Of a DNA stretch of 53,154 bases, positions 22,654 through 31,086 are shown in pieces. A program made the translations under genes and the position numbers. The number at the start of each line of letters is the position of its first letter. Positions within the stretch are counted from its first letter, which is position 1. The notes under the pieces are model-generated. The model was not told the origin of the DNA, searched no databases, and saw only the letters and a list, made by a program, of their open reading frames with translations. This DNA comes from Verrucomicrobiales bacterium (lineage in GTDB: Bacteria; Verrucomicrobiota; Verrucomicrobiia; Verrucomicrobiales; V1-33): positions 1 through 53,154 of the forward strand of contig CANHIJ010000010.1 in the NCBI GenBank assembly GCA_947460575.1. Reading direction: 5' to 3'.

Positions 22654-24246
22654 TCAGGGTTTGGCGGAGGCGGCGCGGACGGCTTCGGGGATGGATTGGG
22701 GGCCGATGTCGGCGGTGTTGGGGCGGGCGGCATCGGCGCTGCCCGTGGGGAGTTGGGTGCTGAATTGGCCTTCGTCTTGGAGTTCGGTTTGGAGGCGCTG
22801 GAGCTCGGTTTTGAGGGCGGCGATGCGGGGGGCGGCGGCGGGATCGGCAATGCGGTTGCGCTGCTCGTTGGGGTCGGATGCGAGGTCGAAGTATTCCCAG
22901 GTATTGAGTTTCCAGAAGTGGATGAGTTTTTCGGTTTCGGTGCGGACGCCGAGGTGGGCGGCAGTGTTGTGGTCGCCGGGATCGTGGTAGTAGCGGTAGT
23001 ACATGGAGCGGCGCCAGTTGGGGGGGGCGGATCCAGCGAGGAGGGGTTTGAGGGAGTGGCCTTGCATGTCGGCGGGGACGGGGAGGCCGGCGAGGTCGAG
23101 GAAAGTGGGGGCGAAGTCGGTGTTGATGACCATGCGGTCGCTGAGGCTGCCGGGGGCGGCGAGGCCGGGAGCGCGGACGAGGAGGGGGATGCGCAGGCTG
23201 GGTTCGTACATGAAGCGCTTGTCGTAGAGTCCGTTGTCGCCGAGGAAGAATCCGTTATCGCTGGTGTAGAAGACGACCGTATTTTTGGATAGTCCGGAGC
23301 TATCGAGGTAATCGAGGAGGCGACCGACGTTGTCGTCGACGCCTTGGACGCAGGCGAGGTAGTCCTGCATATAGCGCTGGTATTTCCACTGGGCGAGGGC
23401 CTCACCGGTGAGGGTTAGGAGGGAGCCGTCGGGCTGGGGGAGTTCGACTTGGTCGGGGACTTGATTGGACCAGGTGCGGCGCTCTTTTTCGGGCAGGTTG
23501 GGAGGGGGGGCGAGTTTGAGGTCGAAGCGGGTGAGGTGGTGGGCGACGGTTTGGCGGTTTTGGGGGAGGGCGCCGGGGCGGCTGTGGTAGTCGTCGGAGA
23601 AGGTGGAGGGGAGGGGGATGACGCGCCCTTTGAAGAGGGCGCGGTTTTTGGGGTCGGGCTCCCAGTTGCGGTGGGGGGCCTTGTGGTGGAGCATGAGGAA
23701 GAAGGGGCGGTCCTTCGGTCGTTCGGCTAGGGTTTGAATGCCGAGGTCGGTGATGATGTCGGTGGTATAGCCGGGCAAGGTGAGGCGTCCGGCGGGGGTG
23801 AGGAAAGAGGGGTCGCGGTAGGCGCCTTGGCCGGGGAGGACGATCCACTGGTTAAAGCCGGTGGGGTCGGAGCCGAGGTGCCATTTGCCGATCATGGCGG
23901 TGTGGTATCCGGCGGCTTGGAGGAGGCTGGCGACGTGGGGTTGGGAGCCGTCGAAGCGGTTGAAGACGGGGGTGCCGTTGCGGTGGGAGTATTTTCCGGT
24001 GAGGAGGGTGGCGCGGCTCGGGGTGCAGATGGAGTTGGTGACGAAGGCGTTAGCGAAGCGCATTCCGGAAGTGGCGAGGCGGTCGAGACCTGGGGTTTGG
24101 TTGACCTTGGATCCATAGCAGGAGAGGGCATGGGACGCGTGGTCGTCCGACATGATGAAGACGATATTGGGGCGCTCCGCGGCGCGGGCGGGGAGGGGGA
24201 GGAGCGCGAGGCAGGCAAAGAGGAGGAGCGAGGAGGAAAGCCGCAT
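22654..24246 (-). CDS. secreted formylglycine sulfatase
   Basis: The 530-residue exported sulfatase (signal peptide 1-22, cleavage near ARAAE) hydrolyses sulfate esters of glycans or related compounds. The alkaline-phosphatase-like fold shows metal ligands DD at residues 34-35 (FIMSDDHASHALS). The catalytic signature CTPSRATLLTG has Cys74, the residue converted to formylglycine. MIGKWHLG, HKAPHRNW and YTSDNGFFLGDNGLYDKRFM carry further active-site residues. The C-terminal subdomain ends with a coiled, charged segment. Maturation needs a formylglycine-generating enzyme. The SUMF1-fold protein at 11.5 kb lacks the needed cysteines, so the maturase must be elsewhere. It lies between the TauE/SafE gene and an EEP-family gene on the same strand. 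Confidence 0.94.
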   Translation of the reverse strand: MRLSSSLLLFACLALLPLPARAAERPNIVFIMSDDHASHALSCYGSKVNQTPGLDRLATSGMRFANAFVTNSICTPSRATLLTGKYSHRNGTPVFNRFDGSQPHVASLLQAAGYHTAMIGKWHLGSDPTGFNQWIVLPGQGAYRDPSFLTPAGRLTLPGYTTDIITDLGIQTLAERPKDRPFFLMLHHKAPHRNWEPDPKNRALFKGRVIPLPSTFSDDYHSRPGALPQNRQTVAHHLTRFDLKLAPPPNLPEKERRTWSNQVPDQVELPQPDGSLLTLTGEALAQWKYQRYMQDYLACVQGVDDNVGRLLDYLDSSGLSKNTVVFYTSDNGFFLGDNGLYDKRFMYEPSLRIPLLVRAPGLAAPGSLSDRMVINTDFAPTFLDLAGLPVPADMQGHSLKPLLAGSAPPNWRRSMYYRYYHDPGDHNTAAHLGVRTETEKLIHFWKLNTWEYFDLASDPNEQRNRIADPAAAPRIAALKTELQRLQTELQDEGQFSTQLPTGSADAARPNTADIGPQSIPEAVRAASAKP

Positions 24247-24279
24247 GATGGGATGGTTTTAGGGATTGGGGCCGCGATG

Positions 24280-25182
24280 TCAACGTTTCGCAGGAGCGGT
24301 CGAAGGCGGTCCTGCTGGGATGGGGAAGGCGAGGGTGGCGCGGATGGGGAAGTGGTCGGAGGGGTAGGCGCCGTTGCGGTTTTGGTAGAGGATGGCGGCT
24401 TCGAGCAGGCGGGTGTTGGGGGGGACGAGGATGTAGTCGATTTTGCCCTCGCTGCGGCCGCCGTTGAAGCTGTGGAAAGTGCCGGACTCAGTGAGGGGGA
24501 TGTCAGGGTGGAGGGCGCGCCAGGAGTCGACCGCGCGGAGGGGGCTGGCTTTGAGGAGGGCGATGGCGGGGTTGGCTTCGTCGGCGTTGAAGTCGCCGGT
24601 GAGGACCCAGGGGCCGGTGGGGCTGTGCTGGCGGAGGTGTTGGGCCACGAGGGCAGTGCCTTGGAGGCGGGCCTCTTGGGATTCGTGGTCGAGGTGGACG
24701 TTGTAAAAATGGAGGGTGGAGCGGTTGGGTTTGTCGCGGAGGCGAGCCCAGGTACAGATGCGGGTGACGCGGTTGCCCCAGGACATGGAGTTGGGGACGT
24801 CGGGGGTGGTGGAGAGCCAGAAGGTGCCGGATGCTTCCACGGTGAAGCGGTCGGTTTTGATCCAGAGGGCGGCGTATTCGCCTTGGGTTTGGCCGTCTTC
24901 GCGGCCGACGCCGATTTCTTGATAGCCGGGGACGCGGGCGGCGAGGTCGTCGAGCATGGGGCGGAGCGCCTCTTGAAAGCCGATGAGGTCGGCGGCGTCT
25001 TCGCGGATGAGGGGGGCGACTTGTTCGCGGCGCTGCGTCCAGGAGCGCTCCTCCTGATCGCTGCGGTTGGCGTAGCGCAGGTTGAAGCTGAGGACGCGCA
25101 GCGGAGCGGCGGGCTCGGCGGCCTGGCTGAGGAGGGGCAGGAAAAGGGCGGCGCGGAGCAAGGAGCGGAGGGGGCGTTTCAC
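24280..25182 (-). CDS. secreted endonuclease/exonuclease/phosphatase (EEP) family protein
   Basis: The 300-residue protein with an N-terminal signal peptide (MKRPLRSLLRAALFLPLL, cleavage near SQAAE) carries the DNase I-like fold. Conserved motifs: LSFNLRY (Asn), LIGFQEAL (metal-binding Glu), FYNVHLDHES (Asp/His), LTGDFNADE (Asp/Asn) and YPSDHFPI (catalytic His). Export argues for a periplasmic or extracellular phosphodiesterase, for example on lipids, inositol phosphates or DNA. Substrate cannot be decided. It lies 33 bp upstream of the sulfatase gene on the same strand, so the two probably share a transcript. Confidence 0.9.
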   Translation of the reverse strand: MKRPLRSLLRAALFLPLLSQAAEPAAPLRVLSFNLRYANRSDQEERSWTQRREQVAPLIREDAADLIGFQEALRPMLDDLAARVPGYQEIGVGREDGQTQGEYAALWIKTDRFTVEASGTFWLSTTPDVPNSMSWGNRVTRICTWARLRDKPNRSTLHFYNVHLDHESQEARLQGTALVAQHLRQHSPTGPWVLTGDFNADEANPAIALLKASPLRAVDSWRALHPDIPLTESGTFHSFNGGRSEGKIDYILVPPNTRLLEAAILYQNRNGAYPSDHFPIRATLAFPIPAGPPSTAPAKR

Positions 25183-25509
25183 GGATGGGGAACGCGGGCC
25201 GACCGGGGCTTCTGTCGCCTGGCGGGGCTAGGGTATTTTGCTAGGAGGAGCTGAGGGAGTGGGGCGGCTCCTGGCGATCAAGCTAAAACCGGGAGTTGCA
25301 AGCTGACGAGGAGGCCTTTTTTCCTGATAAGGACGGGGGATGAGCCGTTTTCTTTTGCTTCAGGAGTTTCACCCATTGGGTAAGCCCTTTTCGCGCTCAA
25401 ACGCCCCCGGCGCGTCGTGGGCGGTGGACGCGCCCGGCGGGCGGGAGCACCCCATAACGCGGCTTGTGCTTGGCCCAACGCCAATGACCTCCTCAATGGC
25501 GGCAGATCT

Positions 25510-25541
25510 GCCCCTTTAGGGCAAATCTGCCCTAAAGGGGC
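25510..25541. repeat. perfect 14-bp palindrome with 4-nt loop
   Basis: GCCCCTTTAGGGCA (25510-25523) and TGCCCTAAAGGGGC (25528-25541) are exact reverse complements around the loop AATC. It lies in the centre of the inverted-terminus element. As RNA it could act as a strong stem in either direction, between two genes transcribed leftwards, but there is no T-run. Confidence 0.85.
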
Positions 25542-25553
25542 CGCGCATCCCAG

Positions 25554-25572
25554 CCCAGGGCAAGGCCCTGGG
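25554..25572. repeat. REP core copy
   Basis: CCCAGGGC-aag-GCCCTGGG is an exact 8-bp inverted repeat. It matches the REP core of the array next to the HUH transposase at 3.0-4.4 kb except in the spacer (aac/atc there). The context 'AGCCCAGGGCAA' is also shared. This supports spread of one REP family by that transposase or its relatives. Confidence 0.8.
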
Positions 25573-25836
25573 AATCGAGCCAAAAAGAGCCCCGAGCCCT
25601 GAAGGGGCGGCCTAATCGGCGAGCCACATCGCGGCCTTTTTCAGGACATTTCCGCGTTGTGGGGTGCCCCCGCTCGCCGGGCCTGTCCACCGGCCAGGAC
25701 TCGGTAGGGACTTTTGACGGCGAAAGGGACTCACCCAACGGGTGAGCCTCCTGAGGCGAAGAAAAACGGCTCTTTCCCCGTAATTTCCACGAAAAAGACC
25801 CCGAGATCGAGTTTCAACTCACGATTTTAGGATCAG

Positions 25837-26808
25837 CTAGAGAATGCGGTGTCGACTGAGGTCTTGGGTATCGACGAGGCCGACCGGGCAGCCTGCGGGG
25901 TCGAGGACGACCACTTCATCGACGGGGTGGCGCTCCAAGAGATTGAGGAGTTCGGCGGCGAGTTTGCTGGATGGAATCGTGATGGGGCCGGGAGTCATGA
26001 ATTGGCGGACGGCTTCGCCGGCGAGATTGGGATTGGTTTCGAAGGCGCGGGCGAAATCGCCTTGGGTGAAGATGCCGGCGAGGGTGCCCTGGGGGTGGGT
26101 GAGGATGACGCAGCCGGAGCGGCAGCGGCCCATCGTGCTGACGGCTTGGCGCACCGTGGCGTTGGGGGGGACGAGGGGGAGACGGTCGCCGGTGCGCATG
26201 ATATCGGAGACCTTAGTGAGGAGGGCGCGGCCGAGGCTGCCGCCGGGGTGGAGTTGGGCGAAGTCGCCAGGCTGGAAGCCGCGGGCTTCGAGGAGGACCA
26301 TGGCCAGGGCATCTCCGAGCACGAGCATGACCGTGCTGCTGCTGGTGGGGGCGAGGTTGAGGGGGCAGGCCTCGCGGTGCACCGCGGTGTCGAGGACGAT
26401 GTCGGCGGCTTGGGCGAGGCTGCTGTGGGGACCGCCGGTGAAGGCGATGAGCTGGCATTGCTGGCGCTTGAGGTGGGGCAGGAGATTGAGGATTTCGTCG
26501 GTTTCGCCGCTGTAGCTGAGGGTGAGGATAACATCCCCGGGGGCGACGAGTCCGAGGTCGCCGTGGAGGGCGTCTTGGGCGTTGAGGACGACGGTGGGAG
26601 CGCCGGTACTGTTGAGGGTGGCGGCGATTTTATTGGCGATGTTGCCGGACTTGCCGACGCCGCAGATGATGATTTTTTGGCCGCGCTCGAGGGTGGCGCG
26701 GAGGAGGTCGACGGCTTGGACGAAGGGTTGGCCAATGCGGCCGGAGAGGCGTTGGATCTCGGAGATTTCGAGGTCGATGACGAGGCGGGCTTTGGCGAGG
26801 TAATCCAC
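25837..26808 (-). CDS. kdsD: KpsF/GutQ family D-arabinose-5-phosphate isomerase
   Basis: The 323-residue enzyme interconverts ribulose-5-phosphate and arabinose-5-phosphate, the first step of Kdo synthesis for lipopolysaccharide. The N-terminal SIS domain (about 35-170) has ICGVGKSGNIANKIAATLNS, LSYSGETDEI and NLAPTSSSTVMLVLGDALA. HPGGSLGR links to two CBS domains (about 200-320) with DIMRTGDRLPLV and QFMTPGPITI. Length and domain order are normal for the family. It lies downstream of an LptA/OstA-like gene on the same strand, as in the kdsD-kdsC-lptC-lptA cluster of many Gram-negatives, which supports the envelope role. kdsC is not in the window. GutQ-type paralogues cannot be excluded by sequence alone. 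Confidence 0.92.
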   Translation of the reverse strand: MDYLAKARLVIDLEISEIQRLSGRIGQPFVQAVDLLRATLERGQKIIICGVGKSGNIANKIAATLNSTGAPTVVLNAQDALHGDLGLVAPGDVILTLSYSGETDEILNLLPHLKRQQCQLIAFTGGPHSSLAQAADIVLDTAVHREACPLNLAPTSSSTVMLVLGDALAMVLLEARGFQPGDFAQLHPGGSLGRALLTKVSDIMRTGDRLPLVPPNATVRQAVSTMGRCRSGCVILTHPQGTLAGIFTQGDFARAFETNPNLAGEAVRQFMTPGPITIPSSKLAAELLNLLERHPVDEVVVLDPAGCPVGLVDTQDLSRHRIL

Positions 26809-26900
26809 GGGAGCAGAAGGGGGGGGACGGGAGCACGGGTGCCACAGCTCAGCGGCTGGGGCAAAGGCGTTCCGCGGGGGGGCCCGGGGCTGGCGGGAGT

Positions 26901-28346
26901 TCAGTAGCCGCCCAGGATGGTGCGGTTGGGACCGTCGGTGCGGTGGCGTCCGTCGGTAAAGAGCACCATTTTGGTGGAGGAGGCGGTGGCGAGGTGGGAC
27001 TTGGTGGTTTCCTGAATTTTAGGCCAGTCGGCGAGGGCGATTTCGCCGGATTGGAGATGGTAGGTGGCGCGGCCGGCGCTGGCCATTTGGCCGGGGCCCT
27101 GGGAGGTATCTTGGGTGCGCAGGAGGACGTTGCCGGACGCTTCGACGCGTTCGATGCCGCTGCCGGTTTTTTTCATAAAAACTTCCACGCGTTCGGCGCG
27201 GAGGCGGAGGGCGGCGCTGTTGAGTTCCACGGTGCCGGTGTAAATGACTTTGTGGTTGGCCTCGTCGTGGTCAGCTTGGCGGTCGGACTGGATATCGATT
27301 TTGCCGGTGGCGGGGGCCTCGAAGGAGGGGAGTTGGTCGGGGAGTTTTTCCGCTGGGGCGGAGATGAGGGTGGGGGGAGGGGTTTCGGGGGTCGCGGAGG
27401 GGCTGCTGGAGGCGGTGACCGAGCCCACGGCTTCGCTGAGGGAGCGGATGAAGGCGCGTTCGCGCTCCGAGAGGTCTTCGTCGGAGGAGGCGCTGGGCGA
27501 GGGAGACTCGGGGGCGGCGGAGTCGGGGGGCTGAGCGGGTTCGCGGAAGATCGAAGCGGCATCGCTTTCCGGCGCGGCGGCGATTGGGGGCGAGCTGGCG
27601 ACTGAGGGTTCGTCGAGGAGGTTGCTTTCGGGGGCGGTTTCTGGGGGGGCGCTAGCCAAGGCGAGACTGACGGGGAGAGCGAGGGCGCTGGGGGGTTCTT
27701 CGAGGTTGACGGGGGAGGCGGAGGCTTCGGGCAGTCCGGCGGGGTGGGGTTGGAAGGCGCGCGCGGTCAGCGGGGGAGGCTGGATGGCGGGCGGGGCCTC
27801 CCGCGGCGCAGGGGGCGCGCTGGCGCTGGGGCGGCGGGGCGAGCGGGCGGATGCCAGCTGGGATGCGGGAGCGCTGGCTGGGATGAGCCGGGCGAAGGAG
27901 GGCAGGATGATGGGGCTGCCAAAGAAGTGGAATCTGGCGGGCGCGGGAGAACTGCTGATGTCGGCGAGGAGGCCGGATGCTCTGGGCAGGGCGGCGGCTG
28001 GGGAGGGGCGAAGGGGCGCGGGATCCTTGGCGCGGCGGACGGGGCGCGCCGCAGGCGGGGACTTGGCGACCAAGGCCTTGGGGGCGGCTTTGGCCTTCAC
28101 TTTGGCCGGGGCGAGCGGCTTGACTTTCGCGGACGCCACCGCTTTGCGGGCAGTTTTAGGCTTGGCCGAGGCGGCTACTTTGGTCGGGGCGGCGCGGGGG
28201 GCGGCCTTGGGCTTGGCCCGCGCGGGGGCCGACGCCTCGCCGCTGCCGTAGCCAAATCGCGGCGGAGAACTTTGCGCCGGGGCCAAGTCGGCTTGGCAAA
28301 GAAGGGCGCAGAAGCTGGCGGCGAGCAGGCAGGGCTTGGTTTTCAC
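26901..28346 (-). CDS. LptA/OstA-like periplasmic protein with long Ala/Pro/Lys-rich region
   Basis: The 481-residue protein has a signal peptide (1-24, cleavage near APAQS). About 300 residues of low-complexity sequence follow: first a basic histone-H1-like run (KAAPRAAPTKVAAS, KVKAKAAPKALVAK), then a Pro/Ala/Ser-rich part. Only the last ~135 residues look folded: KIDIQSDRQADHDEANHKVI, YTGTVELNSAALRLRAERVE and IERVEASGNVLLRTQ, the OstA/LptA-N beta-jellyroll repeat that shuttles LPS across the periplasm. Position upstream of kdsD agrees with LPS transport. The long basic linker is unusual for LptA and could bind peptidoglycan, LPS phosphates or nucleic acid. I leave the symbol blank because the domain is short and other OstA-like proteins exist. 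Confidence 0.75.
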   Translation of the reverse strand: MKTKPCLLAASFCALLCQADLAPAQSSPPRFGYGSGEASAPARAKPKAAPRAAPTKVAASAKPKTARKAVASAKVKPLAPAKVKAKAAPKALVAKSPPAARPVRRAKDPAPLRPSPAAALPRASGLLADISSSPAPARFHFFGSPIILPSFARLIPASAPASQLASARSPRRPSASAPPAPREAPPAIQPPPLTARAFQPHPAGLPEASASPVNLEEPPSALALPVSLALASAPPETAPESNLLDEPSVASSPPIAAAPESDAASIFREPAQPPDSAAPESPSPSASSDEDLSERERAFIRSLSEAVGSVTASSSPSATPETPPPTLISAPAEKLPDQLPSFEAPATGKIDIQSDRQADHDEANHKVIYTGTVELNSAALRLRAERVEVFMKKTGSGIERVEASGNVLLRTQDTSQGPGQMASAGRATYHLQSGEIALADWPKIQETTKSHLATASSTKMVLFTDGRHRTDGPNRTILGGY

Positions 28347-28456
28347 CCCAGTATTATGCCTGCCTGCTACAAGATAATCAACAAAACTAAATAATAAGGT
28401 GAATTGCGGCGCACCGCGCTGGGGGGAGGGGGCGGCGGGAAGGGGGCTGGGGATCC

Positions 28457-28493
28457 GACCCCGAAAAACCGGGTTGAGGGGTTTTTGGGGGTC
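28457..28493 (-). terminator. 14-bp stem-loop after the PII gene
   Basis: GACCCCGAAAAACC (28457-28470) pairs with GGTTTTTGGGGGTC (28480-28493) at 13 of 14 positions around a 9-nt loop. It lies 12 bp past the PII stop codon, before the LptA-like gene, on the minus strand. It probably ends or attenuates transcription from the PII gene, although no U-tract follows the stem. Confidence 0.6.
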
Positions 28494-28504
28494 GGGGGTG
28501 GGGG

Positions 28505-28891
<387 letters not shown>

Positions 28892-29392
28892 CTATTTTTT
28901 AGCTTTGGACTCCTCAAGATCTTTCTCAAGGCGAGAGATGAGGGTCGAGGCCTTGGTGAGGCGGTGGGCGAGGACGCGGGAGATGAAGCCGTAGAGGGCG
29001 GCGTAATAGCTGGCGTTGTCTTCTTCGGGTTTGATTTCGCGAAGGAATTGTTGGTCGATGACGAGGCAGAGGGTATTGGCGCGGGCGATGACGGAGGCGG
29101 AGCGGCGTTCGTCGGTGACGGCGGCGAGTTCTCCGAAGATTTCGCCTGGGGTGTCGAGGGTGGCGAGGATTTCGTCATTTTTGACGACCTGGAGGGAGCC
29201 GGTGAGGAGGACGAAGATGCGGGAGTCTTCCTGGCCATCGCGGATCACTTCGTCGCCGACATCGGCTTGGATGAAGTAGCTGGAGTAGAGGATGTCGTTG
29301 AGGTGGCGGCCTTGGAAGGACTTGAAGAAGGGGATTTGGTCGAGGGGATCGGGGAGGGTACCTTCTTCGTGGATGTAGGCGAATTCTTTCAT
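28892..29392 (-). CDS. cyclic-nucleotide-binding domain protein
   Basis: The 166-residue protein is almost entirely one cNMP-binding (CAP_ED) beta-barrel: IPFFKSFQGRHLNDILYSSY, VGDEVIRDGQEDSRIFVLLT, then DTPGEIFGELAAVTDERRSA, which holds the phosphate-binding-cassette position, and a C-terminal helix (RLEKDLEESKAKK). There is no helix-turn-helix, kinase or channel domain, so it is a stand-alone sensor or tether. I choose the ATG at 29392 (MKEFAYIHEEG). Longer frames starting at 29518 add a Pro/Leu-rich stretch that looks non-coding. It lies 27 bp before the PII gene on the same strand, a possible operon of two small-molecule sensors. Confidence 0.86.
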   Translation of the reverse strand: MKEFAYIHEEGTLPDPLDQIPFFKSFQGRHLNDILYSSYFIQADVGDEVIRDGQEDSRIFVLLTGSLQVVKNDEILATLDTPGEIFGELAAVTDERRSASVIARANTLCLVIDQQFLREIKPEEDNASYYAALYGFISRVLAHRLTKASTLISRLEKDLEESKAKK

Positions 29393-29487
29393 GGCGCAGT
29401 CTCGGTCTAGCACAGCGCCTGGGGAAATGCCATCCCGATTGTGCTGAAATGCCCTAAGGGGGAGTGGGGTGAGTCGGAGGGGGGGGA

Positions 29488-30405
29488 TCAGGAGGAAAGC
29501 GCCAAGAGGTCGGGGCAAGCGGAGCGGCAGAGGGCGACGAAGGTTTCCTCGGCCAGGCTGAGGAGGCGGTCTTTTTGGTGGAAGACGGCCCAGTGGCGGG
29601 AGAGTTCGAGGGAGGGGACGGGGAGGGCGAGGAGGGAGCCGCGGGCGAGTTCTGGGGCGGCGATCCAGCGGGGAGCGAGGGCGACGCCGATGCCGAGTTT
29701 GACGAGTTCGATGAGGGCGTCGGGGCTATTGACTTCGGCGATGGAGTGGAGGCGGACGCCTTGGCGGAGGAAGTGGGATTCGAGTTCTCGGAAGGCGGCG
29801 GCGCGGCGGTCGGGGATGAGGTAGTGGGCGGCGGCGAGGCGGTCGCGGTTGAGGGGGCCGCGGTCGCTCCAGGGGTGGCAGGGGCTGACGAGGAAGACGA
29901 GGTGGTCGGAGAAGAGGCGGGAGGAGGTGAGGCTGGGAGCGTCTGGGGGTTCGACGGCGAGGACGAGGTCGGCGGCGAGATCGTGGAGGAGGCGGGAGGG
30001 GTCGAGTCCGTCGGCGGTTTGGACGAGGACGGCGAAGTGGGGGAAGCGTTCGCGGAAGGCGCGGAGGATGGGAGGGAGGAGGTGGCGGGTGGCGTCGGAG
30101 GGGCAGGCGAGGCGGAGGGTGCCGTGGAAGTTGGATTCGAGGTTGGCGAGGTCGGCGCGGGCATGGGCCATTTGGAGGAGGACGGCGTCGGCGCAGAGGA
30201 GGAGGCGTTGGCCGGCGGGGGTGGGGCCGAGGTGGCGGCCGTTGCGGTGGAGGAGTTTGCAGCCGAGGTCTTGTTCCAGCTTGCGGAGAGCGTGGCTGAT
30301 GGCGCTTTGGGTGAGGCCGAGGTGGCGGGCGGTTTCCGTGAAGCTCCCGGTGCGCGAGAGGGTGGAAAACATGCGGAGCTGCCAGGAATCGATCACTTCG
30401 TCCAT
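29488..30405 (-). CDS. LysR family transcriptional regulator
   Basis: The 305-residue regulator has an N-terminal winged helix-turn-helix: FSTLSRTGSFTETARHLGLT, then QSAISHALRKLEQDLGCKLL. A periplasmic-binding-protein-like effector domain covers about 90-295 (HGTLRLACPSDATRHLLPPI, LVFLVSPCHPWS, LIELVKLGIGVALAPRW). The length is typical. LysR genes often lie divergent to their target, but here the upstream gene (an exonuclease) is on the same strand, so the target is unknown. The start at 30405 gives MDEVIDSWQLRMFSTL, with the helix-turn-helix at the usual distance. Confidence 0.92.
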   Translation of the reverse strand: MDEVIDSWQLRMFSTLSRTGSFTETARHLGLTQSAISHALRKLEQDLGCKLLHRNGRHLGPTPAGQRLLLCADAVLLQMAHARADLANLESNFHGTLRLACPSDATRHLLPPILRAFRERFPHFAVLVQTADGLDPSRLLHDLAADLVLAVEPPDAPSLTSSRLFSDHLVFLVSPCHPWSDRGPLNRDRLAAAHYLIPDRRAAAFRELESHFLRQGVRLHSIAEVNSPDALIELVKLGIGVALAPRWIAAPELARGSLLALPVPSLELSRHWAVFHQKDRLLSLAEETFVALCRSACPDLLALSS

Positions 30406-30485
30406 AGACGAAGCCTAAGCAGGTGACGGGCCAGGGTGGGCTAGGATTTCGCGGAGGGCGGCGCGGAGGGGAGGGTGGGGGGCGC

Positions 30486-31067
30486 TCAGGGGAGCCACTG
30501 CTGGAGGGGGCGCTGGGCTAGGCCGGCCTGGAGCACGAGGTGGCGGAGCACGAGGAGGCTGGCGATGGAATCGAAGAGGGCGTCGTGGAAGTGGCGGCCT
30601 GGGCAGGCGGCGCAGAGCTCAGGAGAGAGGTTGGCGGCGGCGATGAGGCTTTCGAGGGAGTAGTCGCGCAGGCCGGGCCAGAAGCGGCGGGCGAGGGTGA
30701 GGGTATCGACCCAGGGACCGAAGCCGTGGAGGGGGAAGGCGCGGAGGAAGCGTTTTTCGGTGGCGGCGCCGTGGGCCACGACGCAGCGGTTGGCGAGGCG
30801 GGAGTTGAGTTCGGGCCAGAGGCTGAGGAAGGGGGGGGCGGAGGCCAAGTGGGCGGCGGTGATGCCGTGGACTTGGCTGGCCTGCCAGGTGATAGGCTGG
30901 GTGGTGTGGAGGTAGGAGACGAAGGATTCGCCGGGGGCCAAGGCGAGATCGCGCATGACGGCGATGCCGATTTGGACGGGGGTATCGGTGCTGCCTGGGG
31001 AGACGCCTGCGGATTCGAAGTCGATGGCGGCGAAGACGACTTGGTGGGGCAGGAGGGCGAGGGGCAT
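30486..31067 (-). CDS. DnaQ-like 3'-5' exonuclease (DEDDh)
   Basis: The 193-residue protein carries the DEDDh exonuclease fold. Exo I is AAIDFESAG with Asp16 and Glu18. Exo II is in CVVAHGAATEKRFL, ending in WVDTLTLARR. Exo III is RHFHDALFDS, with the catalytic His and Asp. These proteins remove 3' nucleotides from DNA, as proofreading subunits or repair/RNA-processing exonucleases. At this length it is a stand-alone enzyme, not a polymerase domain. It lies 19 bp downstream of the 5'-nucleotidase gene on the same strand, so salvage of nucleotides is a possible common theme. Confidence 0.85.
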   Translation of the reverse strand: MPLALLPHQVVFAAIDFESAGVSPGSTDTPVQIGIAVMRDLALAPGESFVSYLHTTQPITWQASQVHGITAAHLASAPPFLSLWPELNSRLANRCVVAHGAATEKRFLRAFPLHGFGPWVDTLTLARRFWPGLRDYSLESLIAAANLSPELCAACPGRHFHDALFDSIASLLVLRHLVLQAGLAQRPLQQWLP

Positions 31068-31086
31068 GGGAGGCGAGCGGGGTCGA

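Larger units (their letters stand above)
25311..25802. repeat. ~500-bp element with ~150-bp imperfect inverted termini (MITE-like)
   Basis: The gap 25183-25836 has no gene. Within it, 25311-25462 and 25652-25802 are inverted copies of each other, roughly three quarters identical by eye over their whole length. Shared blocks include AGCCGTTTT, TTCAGGAG/CTCAGGAG, TCACCC-N-TTGGGT, GGCCCGGCG-type and GCACCCCA-N-AACGCGG. The 190-bp centre holds a perfect 14-bp palindrome and a REP core, listed separately. The whole could fold into a long cruciform. Open frames here (25278-25583, 25532-25738) are translations of the repeat. A non-autonomous transposable element, or inverted insertion of a dispersed repeat, would explain it. 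Confidence 0.75.
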
